This document shows, piece after piece, positions 6,327-6,671 of a stretch of 6,671 bases of DNA. Under the pieces are notes generated by a model. It saw nothing but the letters and a program-made list of their open reading frames with translations, was not told the origin of the DNA and did not search any database. Every line of letters starts with the position of its first letter. Positions within the stretch are counted from its first letter, which is position 1. The stretch spans positions 1 through 6,671 of the forward strand of contig DNFG01000144.1 of the NCBI GenBank assembly GCA_003487005.1, written 5' to 3'. This stretch comes from Bryobacterales bacterium (lineage in GTDB: Bacteria; Acidobacteriota; Terriglobia; Bryobacterales; Bryobacteraceae). The translations under genes and the position numbers were made by a program.

Positions 6327-6671
6327 TTATTCGATCGCAATCCGCCGGAGGAGTTTGAAGTCAGTGAGCATCCGGCCGGTGCCGAGCACGACCGAGGCCA
6401 GTGGGTCCTCTGCGATCGAAACCGGGAGGCCCGTCTCCTCGCGGATGCGTTTGTCCAGATTCTTGAGGAGTCCCCCGCCGCCAGTGAGGACGATACCGCG
6501 ATCGCTGATGTCCGCGCTGAGTTCGGGAGGAGTGCGTTCGAGGGCGACCCGGATCGCGTTCATGATCGTGGCAACGCATTCGGACAGGGCTTCCCGAATC
6601 TCCTTGTCGTTGATCAGGAGGGTTTTGGGGACGCCTTCAATCAGGTTCCGGCCCTTGATTTCCATCGTGAG
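6327..6671 (-). CDS. mreB: MreB, actin-like cell shape protein (C-terminal 114 residues; 5' end beyond the right edge)
   Basis: Only the C-terminal third or so is present, read from the window edge to the TAA at 6329. It starts in frame at LTMEIKGRNLIEGVPKTL and continues through the actin-fold subdomain with LERTPPELSADISDRGIVLT, the phosphate-binding turn LTGGGGLLKNLD, EETGLPVSIAEDPL and VVLGTGRML. These are the standard MreB residues, and the short C-terminus (LLRRIAIE) is normal. An apparent ATG at 6665 lies inside the gene and is not a start: the two codons before it stay in frame and match the family. MreB forms membrane-bound antiparallel double filaments that orient the elongasome. 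Its place upstream of mreC is the classical arrangement, and 57 nt without notable structure separate the two genes. Confidence 0.96.
   Translation of the reverse strand, partial: LTMEIKGRNLIEGVPKTLLINDKEIREALSECVATIMNAIRVALERTPPELSADISDRGIVLTGGGGLLKNLDKRIREETGLPVSIAEDPLASVVLGTGRMLTDFKLLRRIAIE

Overview
The window is one end of a bacterial rod-shape (elongasome) gene cluster, read entirely on the minus strand. In transcription order, from the right edge to the left, it carries the 3' end of mreB, then mreC, mreD, the class B transpeptidase PBP2 (mrdA), the SEDS glycosyltransferase rodA, and the first 467 codons of a ribonuclease E/G family gene (rne/rng) that runs off the left edge. The DNA is GC-rich with strongly biased third positions, so long open frames appear on both strands; the plus-strand frames are shadows. 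I favour Acidobacteriota, because of the order mreB-mreC-mreD-mrdA-rodA-rne, the 'RDDMKFAAVKIAGFQ'-type PBP2 N-terminus and an RNase E/G with a huge internal insertion. This assignment rests on recalled family patterns, not on a search.

Right part (about 2739-6671): mreB, mreC, mreD and mrdA are tightly packed. mreC and mreD overlap by 4 nt (GTGA), mreD and mrdA are 9 nt apart, and mrdA and rodA are separated by a single base. This is the standard cell-wall elongation machine: MreB filaments, the MreC/MreD membrane adaptors, RodA to polymerise glycan strands and PBP2 to crosslink them. The key catalytic motifs of PBP2 and RodA are all present.

Middle (1402-1649): a 248-bp non-coding gap between rodA and rne. 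It holds two consecutive GC-rich hairpins without a U-tract and ends in a strong Shine-Dalgarno sequence in front of rne. It may be a structured leader of the rne message.

Left part (1-1401): the RNase E/G gene. Its first 75 or so residues are a recognisable RNase E/G N-terminus and the front half of the S1 domain. In the loop where RNase E normally has a short linker, the protein departs into at least 390 residues of low-complexity sequence: RD/RG repeats, a second Arg cluster, an isolated hydrophobic motif (VILLPGESLAKYR), a short Glu-rich helix, a long Asp/Glu/Ser tract made partly of 12-bp DNA repeats, and a further Arg cluster at the window edge. This internal, charge-segregated disordered region is the most unusual thing in the window. 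It looks like a degradosome-type scaffold placed inside the S1 domain instead of at the C-terminus.
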